64,000 nt of DNA from RI-153 sp963752935 (GCA_963752935.1 CAVWAL010000014.1:372001-436000); one strand, 5' to 3'; shown: positions 27,506-36,291, numbered from the stretch's first letter. The notes: generated by a model not told the origin, from the sequence alone. Numbers and translations are program-made.

Positions 27506-28948
27506 CTACGCTCCGTTCCAAGGATGGGCGGCAACTGTGCCTGTCGATTCACCCTCCCGCGTGCGGGTAGAGGCCGAACAGGTGGCGGCGTAAGCGGAGT
27601 TGCGCGTGCGATGCGACGGATGAACGTATGGCGCTGCGCGATCGGTCTTCAGCGGCGGATGCGGTGTTTCACTTTCCCCAGGTTCGAGATCAAAGAGTGT
27701 GCGCACTGCTTGCGCGTATCCTTCGCCAATTTCGGGCGATTCTGCCGCCATCGCTTTCAGTTGAATCGTCGGCTCGTGCAGAACTTTATTGACAAGACGG
27801 TGGACCAGGCGGCGCACTATTTCTGCTTCGCGTTCGTCCAAATCGGGGAGGAGCGCCAGCGCCTCGGCCAGTTCGCCGTGCGCGATGCCTTCCACCTTCT
27901 GTCGCATCTCCACCACGGTGGGGATGGCTTTTCGGCTGTTGTGCCACTGCACAAAGGTGGCAATCTCTTCAAAGATAATCAGATCGACATCAGGCCGCGC
28001 CGCCTCTCGGTGTGCCAGGTTGATATCGAGCGTGGCGCGTAGATCGTCAATGTCATAGCAGAAGACGCCGGGCAACTCGACTACGTCCTCTTCAATATCG
28101 CGCGGCAAGGCAATGTCGACAAAAACCAGCGGTCGCCCGTCGCGCTGTGCCTGAATCTCGGCGACATCTTCTTTGTGAATCACCTTGTGCGGTGACCCGG
28201 TTGCGGCGATCACGACATCCGCCCAGGTGAGTGCACCGGCGAGATGGTTCCAGTTGAAAGCCCGCCCGTTGTAGTGGCGTACCAACGCTTCGGCCCGCGA
28301 AAATGTACGGTTGATACAACCCAGGTGGTGGACGCCTTGTCTGCTCAACGCTTTGATGGCTAGATTTGCCATTTCACCGGCGCCGACAACCAGCACATTG
28401 GCCCGGCCCAAATCCTCGACGTGGTTCGCAGCCAGGAGGACGGCAGCATGGCTCGTGGATGTTGTATACCGGCTGATGGCAGTCTCGGCTCGGGCACGCT
28501 TGCCGGCGTGGATCGCGCCTGACACGAGCCGTTGCAGAACGGATCCCACTGTCCCCGCCTGCTGGGCCGCGTTGAGGGCAAAGCTCACCTGCCCCAAAAT
28601 CTGTGGCTCACCCAGGATCAAGGAATCGAGTCCACACGCCACCTGCATCAGGTGACTGATAGCGTCCTGATCGGCCAGATAGAAAAGGTGGGGTTGAATA
28701 TCAGCTTCGATCCCTGTAGCGCTCTGCTGCAAGTAAGACTCGACTGCCCTACGCGCTGACGCAAGATGATCCGCCACTGCGTAGATTTCTAAGCGGTTAC
28801 AGGTTGATAGGATGATGACTTCTTCGATGCCGGGTAAGGCGTGGAGGCGATATAGAGCGGCCGGCAATGTGTTCTCGTCGACTGTCACGCGTTCACGGAG
28901 GTCAACAGGCGCAGTGCGATGGCTCAATCCAACTGTAAATATTGACAT
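27506..28948 (-). CDS. hemA: Glutamyl-tRNA reductase
   Basis: 480-residue NADPH enzyme that reduces glutamyl-tRNA(Glu) to glutamate-1-semialdehyde, the committed haem step. The catalytic cysteine motif 'ILSTCNRLEIYA', the tRNA/substrate region 'LILGEPQILGQV', the Rossmann motif 'VLVVGAGEMANLAIKAL' and the dimerisation helices are present. The usual C-terminus ('VRTLFDL') is followed by about 59 extra low-complexity residues encoded partly by a small GC-rich palindrome. ATG 28948 gives MSIFTVGLSHRTAPV, the canonical start. It is the first gene of the hem operon and so the likely point of control. Confidence 0.96.
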   Translation of the reverse strand: MSIFTVGLSHRTAPVDLRERVTVDENTLPAALYRLHALPGIEEVIILSTCNRLEIYAVADHLASARRAVESYLQQSATGIEADIQPHLFYLADQDAISHLMQVACGLDSLILGEPQILGQVSFALNAAQQAGTVGSVLQRLVSGAIHAGKRARAETAISRYTTSTSHAAVLLAANHVEDLGRANVLVVGAGEMANLAIKALSRQGVHHLGCINRTFSRAEALVRHYNGRAFNWNHLAGALTWADVVIAATGSPHKVIHKEDVAEIQAQRDGRPLVFVDIALPRDIEEDVVELPGVFCYDIDDLRATLDINLAHREAARPDVDLIIFEEIATFVQWHNSRKAIPTVVEMRQKVEGIAHGELAEALALLPDLDEREAEIVRRLVHRLVNKVLHEPTIQLKAMAAESPEIGEGYAQAVRTLFDLEPGESETPHPPLKTDRAAPYVHPSHRTRNSAYAATCSASTRTREGESTGTVAAHPWNGA

Positions 28949-29071
28949 AGTTCGGCAATGGCTCTGTCTGCGATAGGTTGGGAATAGTCTGCACAAGCAT
29001 AGGTGAATCGATCTAGTGCGGCGACAGACGATTGGTGAGCGTCACGACTAGCCACGTGACTAGTAAACAAT

Positions 29072-29106
29072 TGATTACACCACGTATCGTTTACCCGTAA
29101 TCAATC
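29072..29106. promoter_or_regulatory. Inverted repeat ATTGATTAC...GTAATCAAT upstream of hemA
   Basis: ATTGATTAC and GTAATCAAT are exact inverted copies about 18 bp apart, roughly 120-155 bp upstream of the hemA start in the divergent hemA-pyrC gap (28949-29518). It could be an operator; the regulator is unknown. Confidence 0.3.
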
Positions 29107-29145
29107 TGTTGGAACCGTGTCTTGCTTACACAATCGTAATCATGC

Positions 29146-29171
29146 AAACCTACAGAAACCTATGGAAACCT
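29146..29171. promoter_or_regulatory. Three AAACCT direct repeats at 10-bp spacing
   Basis: AAACCT occurs at 29146, 29156 and 29166, so the three copies face the same side of the helix. It lies in the roughly 570-bp gap between hemA and the dihydroorotase gene, and no gene is visible in that gap. This spacing is typical of cooperative regulator sites. Confidence 0.35.
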
Positions 29172-29518
29172 TCATAAGTCTCACCAAGAATACCATAAAT
29201 CAAATGACCTGACAATTGGAATCGTGCCTAATCTTCTTCAAACTTTTAGATGAGGCGTGGTGGCTGATCGGCAGTATCGGCTCCATCCACGCAGGGCGTC
29301 AGTTTGTGCTGTTACCGTCTTTTGGATATACTGAGTCGATTTGCCTATGTGTCACGGCTCAACAAATTGACTTTGTCTTTGGTACCTTGTGATGCCCTCA
29401 GTTTGACACAGAATTCGCTCTGTTGATGCATCTCAAATGGGCACGTATGCATCTTCATGGCGAGCACAGCGGTTTGTGCGCGCCATCATCAACTGGGAAC
29501 ATTGAAAGGAGAAGCGAC

Positions 29519-30628
29519 ATGGCATCGATCCGACTGCCCGGTCTCGTGGATGCGCATGTTCATCTGCGCCAGCCAGGATATGTTCATAAAGAGGACTTTT
29601 TCACGGGAACATCAGCGGCCCTGGCCGGGGGCGTTACCACGGTATTGGATATGCCCAACACCTTGCCGCCGACATCCAGCCCTGAGCAACTGGCCGAAAA
29701 GGTGGCACTGGCAGCCGCCAACGTTGTGTGTGATATCGGCCTGTTTGTCGGTGCAACCAGCAGCGATCTCGATGACTACCTTCCTGCTGCTCAGCATGCC
29801 TGCGGGCTGAAAATCTATGTGAACGAGACCTTTGGCAGCCTGCGCATCGATGACCTGACGACGATGCACAGGCTCTTTCGTTCATGGTCAGAACGTGCAG
29901 ACGAAGTAGGTGGCTATCGATGCGGAAATGGCCAGACCCAGTTCCTGGGGCCAATCGCCGTGCACGCAGAGGATTTAATGGTGCCGGTCTGTATTCTGCT
30001 CAGCGATCTCTACGCCGTGCCCCTGCACATCGTGCATGTGAGCCGGCGCAGCGAGATCGAGCTGATCCGCAAGGCCAAAGAAAAGGGCAGTCGGGTGACG
30101 TGTGAAGTGACGCCCCATCATTTGTTCCTCAGCAGCGAGGATCTACCCCGGCTGGGCACACGCGGTGACATGCGCCCGCGCCTTGCAACACCCGATGATG
30201 TGGATGCACTTTGGGCCAATCTGGACGTTGTCGACATCTTCGCCACCGATCACGCTCCCCATACATTGGCCGAAAAGGGAGGTGAAACACCGCCGCCCGG
30301 CGTCCCCGGCGTCGAGACGATGCTGCCGCTCTTGCTGACGGCCGTCCACGCCGGCCGCCTGAGCCTGGATGATATCGTTGAGCGCTGCGTTGATGCCCCG
30401 CGCCGGATCTACGGCTTGCCCGCCACGCCGGATACGAGTATCGACGTTGACGTGGACGCCGAGTGGACGGTGCACGACGATCAGATGCATTCCAAGTCTC
30501 GTTGGACACCTTTTGACGGGTTGTCTCTACGCGGCCGTGTGGATCGTGTTACCTATGGCGGGGAAATCGTCTACGCGGACGGGCAGGTGCTGGCTGCACC
30601 GGGCAGCGGCCGCGTCTTGTTTCAATGA
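29519..30628 (+). CDS. pyrC: Dihydroorotase, CAD-like
   Basis: 369-residue zinc enzyme that closes carbamoyl-aspartate to dihydroorotate in pyrimidine synthesis. The metal motif is 'GLVDAHVHLRQPG'. The likely carboxylated lysine is in 'CGLKIYVNETFGSLR', further metal ligands lie in 'IAVHAED' and 'LHIVHVSRR', and the catalytic Asp is in 'IFATDHAPHTLAEKGG'. The segments 'GLKIYVNETFG', 'VTCEVTPHHLFLSSEDL', 'PPGVPGVETMLPLLLTAV' and 'WTPFDG' match, from memory, the dihydroorotase domain of animal CAD better than typical bacterial PyrC. ATG 29519 follows GAAAGGAG. The aspartate transcarbamoylase gene follows after 72 bp. Confidence 0.93.
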   Translation: MASIRLPGLVDAHVHLRQPGYVHKEDFFTGTSAALAGGVTTVLDMPNTLPPTSSPEQLAEKVALAAANVVCDIGLFVGATSSDLDDYLPAAQHACGLKIYVNETFGSLRIDDLTTMHRLFRSWSERADEVGGYRCGNGQTQFLGPIAVHAEDLMVPVCILLSDLYAVPLHIVHVSRRSEIELIRKAKEKGSRVTCEVTPHHLFLSSEDLPRLGTRGDMRPRLATPDDVDALWANLDVVDIFATDHAPHTLAEKGGETPPPGVPGVETMLPLLLTAVHAGRLSLDDIVERCVDAPRRIYGLPATPDTSIDVDVDAEWTVHDDQMHSKSRWTPFDGLSLRGRVDRVTYGGEIVYADGQVLAAPGSGRVLFQ

Positions 30629-30700
30629 TGTGTGGATAGAGTTGGCCTAGATGCAGCGTTTTTTATCGTCTTCACTTGATCCATCTACTGGAGGAATCTC

Positions 30701-31684
30701 GTGGCAAAATCGCCTAGACAAAAGACTCGCCGTACCCCGTCCGCTGCGCAGCCGGATCACGGCTTTCATGGACAAGACATCCTGAGTGTGGATCAGTTCA
30801 ATCGTGAGAGCCTTGACTACATCTTCGACATCGCACACGAGATGCGTGTCCTTGTGGAACGGTTCGGCAGCGCCGATTTGCTCCAGGGTAAGATTCTGGC
30901 CAATCTTTTCTATGAACCATCGACGCGCACCAGTTCCAGCTTTATGGCCGCCATGCTGCGTCTGGGCGGGCAGGTCATCCCCATCAACAACGTGCAATAC
31001 AGCTCGGTGAGCAAGGGCGAAAGCCTGCCCGACACCATCCGCACGCTGGAAAGTTATTCAGACGTGATCGTCATTCGCCACCCCGAGGTGGGGGCGGCGG
31101 CGACAGCGGCCTATTACGCCGAAAAGCCGGTGATCAATGCGGGCGACGGCGTGGGCGAACATCCTACCCAGGCGCTGCTCGACATGTTTACGATTGTGGA
31201 AGAACTGGGCGGCGTCGAAGGTATCAAAATCGCCATGGTCGGCGATCTGAAGTATGGGCGCACGGTTCACAGCTTGACCAAGTTGCTGCTCGATTACAAC
31301 GTCGAGTTCACCTTCGTCAGCCCTGACAATTTGCGTATGCCCAAGGAGATCTTGGATGAAGTCAAGCGACGCGATCACACGTTTGTCGAGACAGAGGGGA
31401 TTCAAGATGTAATCTCGGGCGCCGACGTGCTTTACGTGACGCGTGTCCAAAAGGAGCGTTTTACCGACCTGGCCGAGTATGACCGGGTGAAAGATCTGTA
31501 TGTGGTCGATCCTGAGTTGATGGCGCAGGCCAAAGAGGAGATGATCGTCATGCATCCGTTGCCGCGTGTGGGCGAAATCAGCTACGCCGTGGACGATGAT
31601 CCCCGCGCCGCCTACTTCCGCCAGATGCGAAACGGGATGTACATTCGTATGGCACTGTTGGCGGCAGTGTTGGGGAAGGCGTGA
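30701..31684 (+). CDS. pyrB: Aspartate carbamoyltransferase, CAD-like
   Basis: 327-residue catalytic chain that joins carbamoyl phosphate and aspartate. The carbamoyl-phosphate motif is 'YEPSTRTSSSFMAAMLRLGG'. Other landmarks are 'SVSKGESLPDTIRTLESYSD', 'VINAGDGVGEHPTQALLDMF', 'MVGDLKYGRTVHSLTKLL' and 'MHPLPRVGEISYAVDDDPRA'. The 'STRTSSSF' and 'GVGEHPTQ' variants are those of the CAD transcarbamoylase domain. The start is GTG 30701 with GGAGGA in front. No pyrI regulatory subunit is adjacent. It forms a pair with the preceding dihydroorotase. Confidence 0.96.
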   Translation: MAKSPRQKTRRTPSAAQPDHGFHGQDILSVDQFNRESLDYIFDIAHEMRVLVERFGSADLLQGKILANLFYEPSTRTSSSFMAAMLRLGGQVIPINNVQYSSVSKGESLPDTIRTLESYSDVIVIRHPEVGAAATAAYYAEKPVINAGDGVGEHPTQALLDMFTIVEELGGVEGIKIAMVGDLKYGRTVHSLTKLLLDYNVEFTFVSPDNLRMPKEILDEVKRRDHTFVETEGIQDVISGADVLYVTRVQKERFTDLAEYDRVKDLYVVDPELMAQAKEEMIVMHPLPRVGEISYAVDDDPRAAYFRQMRNGMYIRMALLAAVLGKA

Positions 31685-31707
31685 TGGGGTCGGCCTAGAA
31701 ACGCAAA

Positions 31708-31745
31708 CAGCTCAACCTGGATGCTATTGGATCCAGGTTGAGCTG
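31708..31745 (+). terminator. Hairpin between convergent pyrB and rmlC
   Basis: CAGCTCAACCTGGAT and ATCCAGGTTGAGCTG form a perfect 15-bp stem with an 8-nt loop, 23 bp after pyrB. There is no strong U-tract, so termination efficiency is uncertain. Confidence 0.55.
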
Positions 31746-31771
31746 TACGATAGTTGTTAATGGAGCGGGCA

Positions 31772-32317
31772 CTAATTGCCCCGTGGCATCTTGTCTTCGG
31801 GGATCTGGTCCAGCGTCGGGTTATTTCGGTCCCGGTCTGACAGGATCGGCGACTCGACGCCCCAGTCGATGGCCAGGGTAGGGTCATTCCAGGCGACGCC
31901 CAGTTCGTCGCCGCCGGTGTAGTAGTTGTCTACAACGTAGGTGAGGGTGGCATCGGTGAGGGCGACAAAGCCGTGTGCCACGCCCACGGGAATGAAAACA
32001 CCCATCTGGTTACCCTCGCCGATAACCACGGTTTCACTGGCCTCAAATGTCGACGAATGCCGCCGAAGATCGGCCAACGCCACCCGAATTTGCCCCTGCA
32101 CACAATACCAGTAGTCCACCTGCATGAAGTGATAGTGCAGTCCTCGCAGTACCCCGGCCTTCGAATCACTGCGGTTGGTCTGCACCTTATCCCATGCTCG
32201 CTCGGGAAACCAATCGCAGCGGAAGGTCTCTAAAAAGCGACCGCGATCATCGAAAAACGCGGCCAACTTTACAAACTTTACCCCGGCAATTTTGGAAGAT
32301 TCAATGATCTCGGCCAA
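31772..32317 (-). CDS. dTDP-4-dehydrorhamnose 3,5-epimerase family (RmlC)
   Basis: 181-residue cupin-fold epimerase that acts on dTDP-4-keto-6-deoxyglucose on the way to dTDP-rhamnose for surface polysaccharide. Landmarks are 'FFDDRGRFLETF', 'NRSDSKAGVLRGLHYHFMQV' with the active-site His, 'GQIRVALADLRRHS' and 'FIPVGVAHGFVALTDATLTY'. Length is normal. No rmlA, rmlB or rmlD gene is nearby. It lies 125 bp downstream of hisG on the same strand. Close homologues act on other sugar nucleotides, so the exact substrate is open. Confidence 0.87.
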   Translation of the reverse strand: MAEIIESSKIAGVKFVKLAAFFDDRGRFLETFRCDWFPERAWDKVQTNRSDSKAGVLRGLHYHFMQVDYWYCVQGQIRVALADLRRHSSTFEASETVVIGEGNQMGVFIPVGVAHGFVALTDATLTYVVDNYYTGGDELGVAWNDPTLAIDWGVESPILSDRDRNNPTLDQIPEDKMPRGN

Positions 32318-32442
32318 TGGTTCGATCCTTTAGGTGTGGCAATAGTCGGTTAAACTGTGGGACGGTCTGCCCACAGATGGTGTAGAGTGCCGGCGTCGGC
32401 TGGAGTCCACCTGTTCTGCCCAAGCGGTGGATCTGCCCTCTG

Positions 32443-33093
32443 CTAAATCACGGCGCGCAACTGTTCGATCACGGCCTGAATTTCCGCCGCGCGCAGCCGA
32501 TACGAAGCCCGGTTGACGATCAAAACGGCCTGGCTCTGCATAATGGTGCGGAACTCAGTTAGCCCATTGGCGCGCAGCGTGTTGCCGGTCTCCACCAGAT
32601 CCACGATGAGATCGGCCAACCCCAGGATTGGCCCTAACTCCACGCTGCCGGTCAGGCCAATGATCTCGGCGTTGACGCCGCGGTCGCGGAAGAACTGTGC
32701 GGCCAGCCGCGGATATTTGCTGGCGACGCGTGGCTGACTTTCATAGCGCAGCGGTACATCGGGGCGGTCGGCGGGGCCGGCGACGCTGAGACGACAGTGG
32801 GCGAACGGCAGCAGCAACGGTTCATGCACAGCGCGTCCGCTTTCGCGTAGTACATCCAGGCCGCATATACCTAGATCGGTGGCGCCATACTCCACATAGG
32901 TCGGCACATCCCACGGTTTGGCCATGACATAACCGAGCCGTCCATCGCCGCTTTCGAGTACCAGCTTGCGGTCGTTGTTGTCCACGGGCGCGGGAAAGCC
33001 GGCCCTGGCGAGGAGTGCCAGACTTTCATCGGCCATGCGTCCTTTGGGCAGGGCGAAGAGCAGGGGTGTGGTTTGGGCCTTTCGCATCATCAA
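32443..33093 (-). CDS. hisG: ATP phosphoribosyltransferase, short form (HisG-S)
   Basis: 216-residue catalytic subunit of the first histidine-biosynthesis step. The start motif 'PLLFALPKGRMADESLALL', 'VPTYVEYGATDLGICGLDVL' and the PRPP loop 'ADLIVDLVETGNTLRANGL' are clear. It lacks the C-terminal regulatory ACT-like domain of the long form, and accordingly hisZ is directly upstream with a 4-bp overlap. Two extra Met codons precede MRKAQTT. Confidence 0.95.
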   Translation of the reverse strand: MMMRKAQTTPLLFALPKGRMADESLALLARAGFPAPVDNNDRKLVLESGDGRLGYVMAKPWDVPTYVEYGATDLGICGLDVLRESGRAVHEPLLLPFAHCRLSVAGPADRPDVPLRYESQPRVASKYPRLAAQFFRDRGVNAEIIGLTGSVELGPILGLADLIVDLVETGNTLRANGLTEFRTIMQSQAVLIVNRASYRLRAAEIQAVIEQLRAVI

Positions 33094-34295
33094 CCCCCTA
33101 TCTCTTCAAAGGTTGCACCGTTCCAGTGCAGGACCCTGGCGATACCCATCTTTTGGGCAAAGGAGACCACTTCGGCGTGTGTGCGCCCGTTGACCTCTAC
33201 CTGAATCCGTTGCCCGGCTTCACGCCAACGCTGCACCTGCGCCAATGCAGATGAATCGTCGTTGGTGATCGCCAGGGCATCGACCATCGGTGGATGGGGC
33301 GCGCCGTGTTCGCCGAACTGACGTTTGCGCGCCAGGAGCAGACGATCCACACCCAGGGCGACGCCCACGGCAGGTTGTGCCTTGCCGAATCGCCCGACCA
33401 GATCGTCGTAGCGCCCGCCGCTGGCAATGCCAAAGCCCAGGCCCGGGGCGAGCGCCTCGAACGTGATGCCGGTGTAATAGCCCAGGTTGCGGATTTCTGT
33501 GAGATCGAGGTCGATGGCATCGGCCACGCCATAAGCGGCCAGCACATCGCAGATGGCGCGCAGATTTTCTAAGGCAGCATGCATCTCGTAATTGAGGCAG
33601 TAGCGATCGGCCAGATCGATGATCTGATCGAGGCGGCTGCCGTTAAGATCGGGCAATTCTTCGACTGTACGCCGCTGTTGGGTGCGCAAGGGAACTTCGC
33701 GCAAGAACGCTTCGAGCGCGGGTTCGCTCTTGCGATCGATGGCCTCGCGCAATGCCTCTTCGTGCGCCGGATCAAGTTTGAGATCGGCCAGCATCCCACC
33801 GAAGTAGCGAATCTGCCCGACGACGACCTGGAAGTCGGCCAGTTCGGCGGCGCGCAGAGCGGCCACGGTCAAGGCCAACACTTCGGCGTCAGCCTCGGGC
33901 GTGGAGGCACCGATCAACTCGATACCCGCTTGCAGGAACTCGCGTTGACGACCGGCCTGTGGGGCAACATAGCGAAAGACGCTGCCGGCGTAGCAGAATC
34001 GCTGCGGCATCGGCCAGTCGTGCAACCGTGTGGCGACGAGGCGGGCAAGCGGCGTGGTGAATTCGGGCCGCAGCGCCAGCGTCGATCCATCGCGGTCGAG
34101 AAAGCGGTACATCTCGGCCTGCAATTTGGGGCTGGCCTGGGCGCTCAACGAATCGGCGAACTCGAAGGTGGGTGGGATCACGTCTCCGTAGCCCCAACGG
34201 CGGAATGTTTCCAGGAGCACGTCCATCAATTGCTGGCGCTGCAGTGATTCAGTCCAAAAGTAGTCGGCAACGCCGTAGGGGATCGAGTGTTGCAT
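33090..34295 (-). CDS. hisZ: ATP phosphoribosyltransferase regulatory subunit HisZ
   Basis: 401-residue HisRS-like protein without tRNA charging activity that activates and gives feedback control to short HisG. Class II synthetase-like motifs are seen in 'DGSTLALRPEFTTPLARLVA', 'FCYAGSVFRYVAPQAGRQRE' and 'GFGIASGGRYDDLVGRFG'. The C-terminus (about 330-400) resembles an anticodon-binding fold ('RIQVEVNGRTHAEVVSFAQK'), which HisZ does not always keep. It could be mistaken for HisS, but the adjacent short hisG and the divergent motifs favour HisZ. Confidence 0.92.
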   Translation of the reverse strand: MQHSIPYGVADYFWTESLQRQQLMDVLLETFRRWGYGDVIPPTFEFADSLSAQASPKLQAEMYRFLDRDGSTLALRPEFTTPLARLVATRLHDWPMPQRFCYAGSVFRYVAPQAGRQREFLQAGIELIGASTPEADAEVLALTVAALRAAELADFQVVVGQIRYFGGMLADLKLDPAHEEALREAIDRKSEPALEAFLREVPLRTQQRRTVEELPDLNGSRLDQIIDLADRYCLNYEMHAALENLRAICDVLAAYGVADAIDLDLTEIRNLGYYTGITFEALAPGLGFGIASGGRYDDLVGRFGKAQPAVGVALGVDRLLLARKRQFGEHGAPHPPMVDALAITNDDSSALAQVQRWREAGQRIQVEVNGRTHAEVVSFAQKMGIARVLHWNGATFEEIGG

Positions 34296-34298
34296 GAA

Positions 34299-35328
34299 TT
34301 ACCCTTTGCCGCGTGGTGAACGATTCTTAATGGTCAACACAATTTGCTTTTCAGGATCGGCCAGGAGACCGTCGAGTTTGAAGATGATCACGTTCTGGCT
34401 GCCTGCGTTCTGTGCGGTGGACAGCGCGGCCGCAAACTCGGCTGCCGGATACTGTGCGGGCGGGTCGATGGCCTCGATCACGGGCCAGATCGACGCCTGG
34501 CTCTTGCCGACAGCGTAGCGGCCGATCGTCTCGATCCACTCGACGGGACGTCCGCACAGGTGATGGTAGACCATCGGCGAGATGACGTCAACGTGACGGC
34601 CGAGCCGCGTCAGATTCTGGCCCACGATGCGATGGTTGGCGTCGGCAACGTCACTGCGATCCACCAAGGGATCGCCCGTCCACGGCACGGTGAAGAGGCC
34701 GATACGGGCCTCGGGCAGTTGACGGCGCACGATGTCGACTGCGTCTTCTACAAAGCGCTCGATCACGCTACAGCGCCAGTCGATCCACTTTTGCGGTATC
34801 TCCGCCAGGATCCATTGGCTGCGGTCGGCAACGGGAGCGGCGGGCAGATCGATGTTGCATTCCTGCGCAAACAGCGAGAGTGTCTCCTGATCAAAGGAGC
34901 TATCATAGAGCGAAAGGGGCTGCTTTTCCCAGCGCGCCGGCCAGCGGATGAAGTCGAGCCAGATGCCGTCGATGGGCAGATCTGCGATCAGTTCGGCCCA
35001 ACTGTTCCAGCCGCAGCGCCCGCACACCGCTGTGGGTAGGCCGCAACGGACGATACCAATCTTCCTGGGGGGCAGGTGCGCCGGTGGCGGTGAGTGGCCT
35101 GCTGTCGGGCCAACGTTGCCACAGATTGTCGCCGTGGTGATCGATAAAGATGCCCTGGGAGAGATAGACATGCAGCCCGGCCGCGTGCAGGGCGTCGATC
35201 CACTTAGGCTCAACGTGTTTGAGAAAAACGCCGTCGCAGCCCATATTGCGCAGGTCGGCTGCGATCTGCGCAGGGGAGTGCGTTTGCCAGGGCGAGATCT
35301 GTTCGGTTAAGCCGTAGAGGATCACCAT
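34299..35328 (-). CDS. Glycoside-hydrolase-like TIM-barrel protein (frameshifted)
   Basis: About 342-residue protein of unknown function with a GH-like barrel. It begins MVILYGLTEQISPW. It has 'GCDGVFLKHVEPKWIDALHA', the signature 'PIDGIWLDFIRWPARWE', 'LPEARIGLFTVPWTGDPLVD' and 'HVDVISPMVYHHLCGRP'. This is the pattern of putative glycosyl-hydrolase (GHL10/GH18-like) barrels whose acids sit in 'DGIWLDF'. The frame is lost at a CCC run (34997-34999): 'GVRALRLEQL' continues as 'AELIADLPIDGIW' after removing one base. It starts 2 nt after the acylphosphatase stop and ends 3 nt before hisZ. No signal peptide is seen. Confidence 0.6.
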
Positions 35329-35330
35329 GA

Positions 35331-35612
35331 TCAGCGAACCCCGAAGCCCGACACATTCTCGTCGGGTGTGGCTTCGTCGATAGTGAGATTGGTCACCCTG
35401 GCGTAGGGTGGGCCGTGGCGGCACCAGTCCATCAGTTGTTGCACGGCCGCCGGATCGCCCCATGCTTTCACCTCGACGTCACCGTGCGGCAGGTTGCGTA
35501 CCCAGCCGGACAGACCCAGTGAGGCGGCTTTGTGGCGGGTGCCGGCGCGGAAGCCGACCCCTTGCACCCGTCCGCTGATGACGACATGTCGACAGATCTG
35601 TGTGCTGCTCAT
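35331..35612 (-). CDS. Acylphosphatase
   Basis: 93-residue protein with the acylphosphatase signature 'VVISGRVQGVGFRAGTRHKA', whose Arg binds phosphate, and the Asn motif 'LSGWVRNLPHGDVEVKAWG'. It hydrolyses acyl phosphates such as carbamoyl or 1,3-bisphosphoglycerate. ATG 35612 overlaps the end of the FmdB-like gene by 4 bp. Length is typical. Confidence 0.94.
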   Translation of the reverse strand: MSSTQICRHVVISGRVQGVGFRAGTRHKAASLGLSGWVRNLPHGDVEVKAWGDPAAVQQLMDWCRHGPPYARVTNLTIDEATPDENVSGFGVR

Positions 35613-35914
35613 GAGGATTCGGCACTGCGCTTCTGTTCGCGGTTGGACTGAAACTGCTGGATCTGTTCTTTGGGCGTGATCGACGCCAGACGGTCGGCCT
35701 GGGCGTTGATGCCGCGTTGCTCGGTTGGCGTCAGGCCGCCCAATTCGCCCAGCACCGCGACCTGTGAAACGATCCGCTGCGTTTCGCCGCTTTGGCATGC
35801 GGGGCAGGGCAATGTCTCTCCACTTTCGGCGGTTTTCTGGGCATCGGCCATCGACGTCCATAGGTGATCGAACGTCTTGCCGCACGAACGGCAATGATAT
35901 TCGTAGATCGGCAT
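35609..35914 (-). CDS. FmdB-family zinc-ribbon protein
   Basis: 101-residue protein with an N-terminal zinc ribbon: 'MPIYEYHCRSCGKTFDHLW' and 'LPCPACQSGET' supply two CxxC pairs. The C-terminal half is charged and Gln-rich without a known domain. FmdB/CxxC_CXXC_SSSS proteins are putative regulators of unknown mechanism. ATG 35914 (preceded by GAGGA) is preferred over the frame start four codons earlier. It leads a tight minus-strand operon with acylphosphatase, the GH-like barrel, hisZ and hisG. Confidence 0.88.
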   Translation of the reverse strand: MPIYEYHCRSCGKTFDHLWTSMADAQKTAESGETLPCPACQSGETQRIVSQVAVLGELGGLTPTEQRGINAQADRLASITPKEQIQQFQSNREQKRSAESS

Positions 35915-36086
35915 AGGTGTCCTCACGACGGTTCTTCACGCGCGAATTCTGGGTGTGATCCCTGGCTTGAGGCAGGTACACAATTGGGTTTGAGTATGCC
36001 AGAGGTAGGAGAATATCTCAAAGGTAAGGGTTTGACAATCGAGATCCGTGCTGATATGCTTTCGACATAACTGAATCGATCGATGA

Positions 36087-36212
36087 GTGAAGGTGCCCTT
36101 GGTCCGGATGCCAGGGCGCAAAGGCGAAGCCGGTGTGAGTCCGGCGCTGTCCCGCAACTGTATTGAGTGTCTTCTAGCAGAGGACGTTCTAAGCCAGGTC
36201 GACCGCCTTCAC
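36087..36212 (+). promoter_or_regulatory. Cobalamin (B12) riboswitch
   Basis: The closing stem GTGAAGGTGCC pairs with the distal CCGCCTTCAC. The core GCCGGTGTGAGTCCGGC, CTGTCCCGCAACTGT and the B12-box-like AGCCAGGTCGACC are all present in order. It lies 152 bp upstream of the B12 binding-protein gene, with an intrinsic terminator between, so AdoCbl binding is expected to stop transcription. Confidence 0.95.
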
Positions 36213-36291
36213 TGAATTTCCAGATAACACCTCGAGGACTGGGTGGGGGATCAAGAATGCAGCCCCGGATGTGTTCTCAAATCTCGCCTAC

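Noticed and set aside
29423..29518. Longer N-terminus for the dihydroorotase
   Set aside because: The extra 32 codons are not family-like, while ATG 29519 has AAAGGAG and begins at the conserved domain.
33579..34247. 222-codon plus-strand frame inside hisZ
   Set aside because: It is antisense to conserved HisZ sequence with Gln/Gly-rich, unstructured translation.
34344..35039. 231-codon plus-strand frame inside the GH-like gene
   Set aside because: It is an antisense shadow. The minus strand holds the barrel motifs on both sides of the frameshift.
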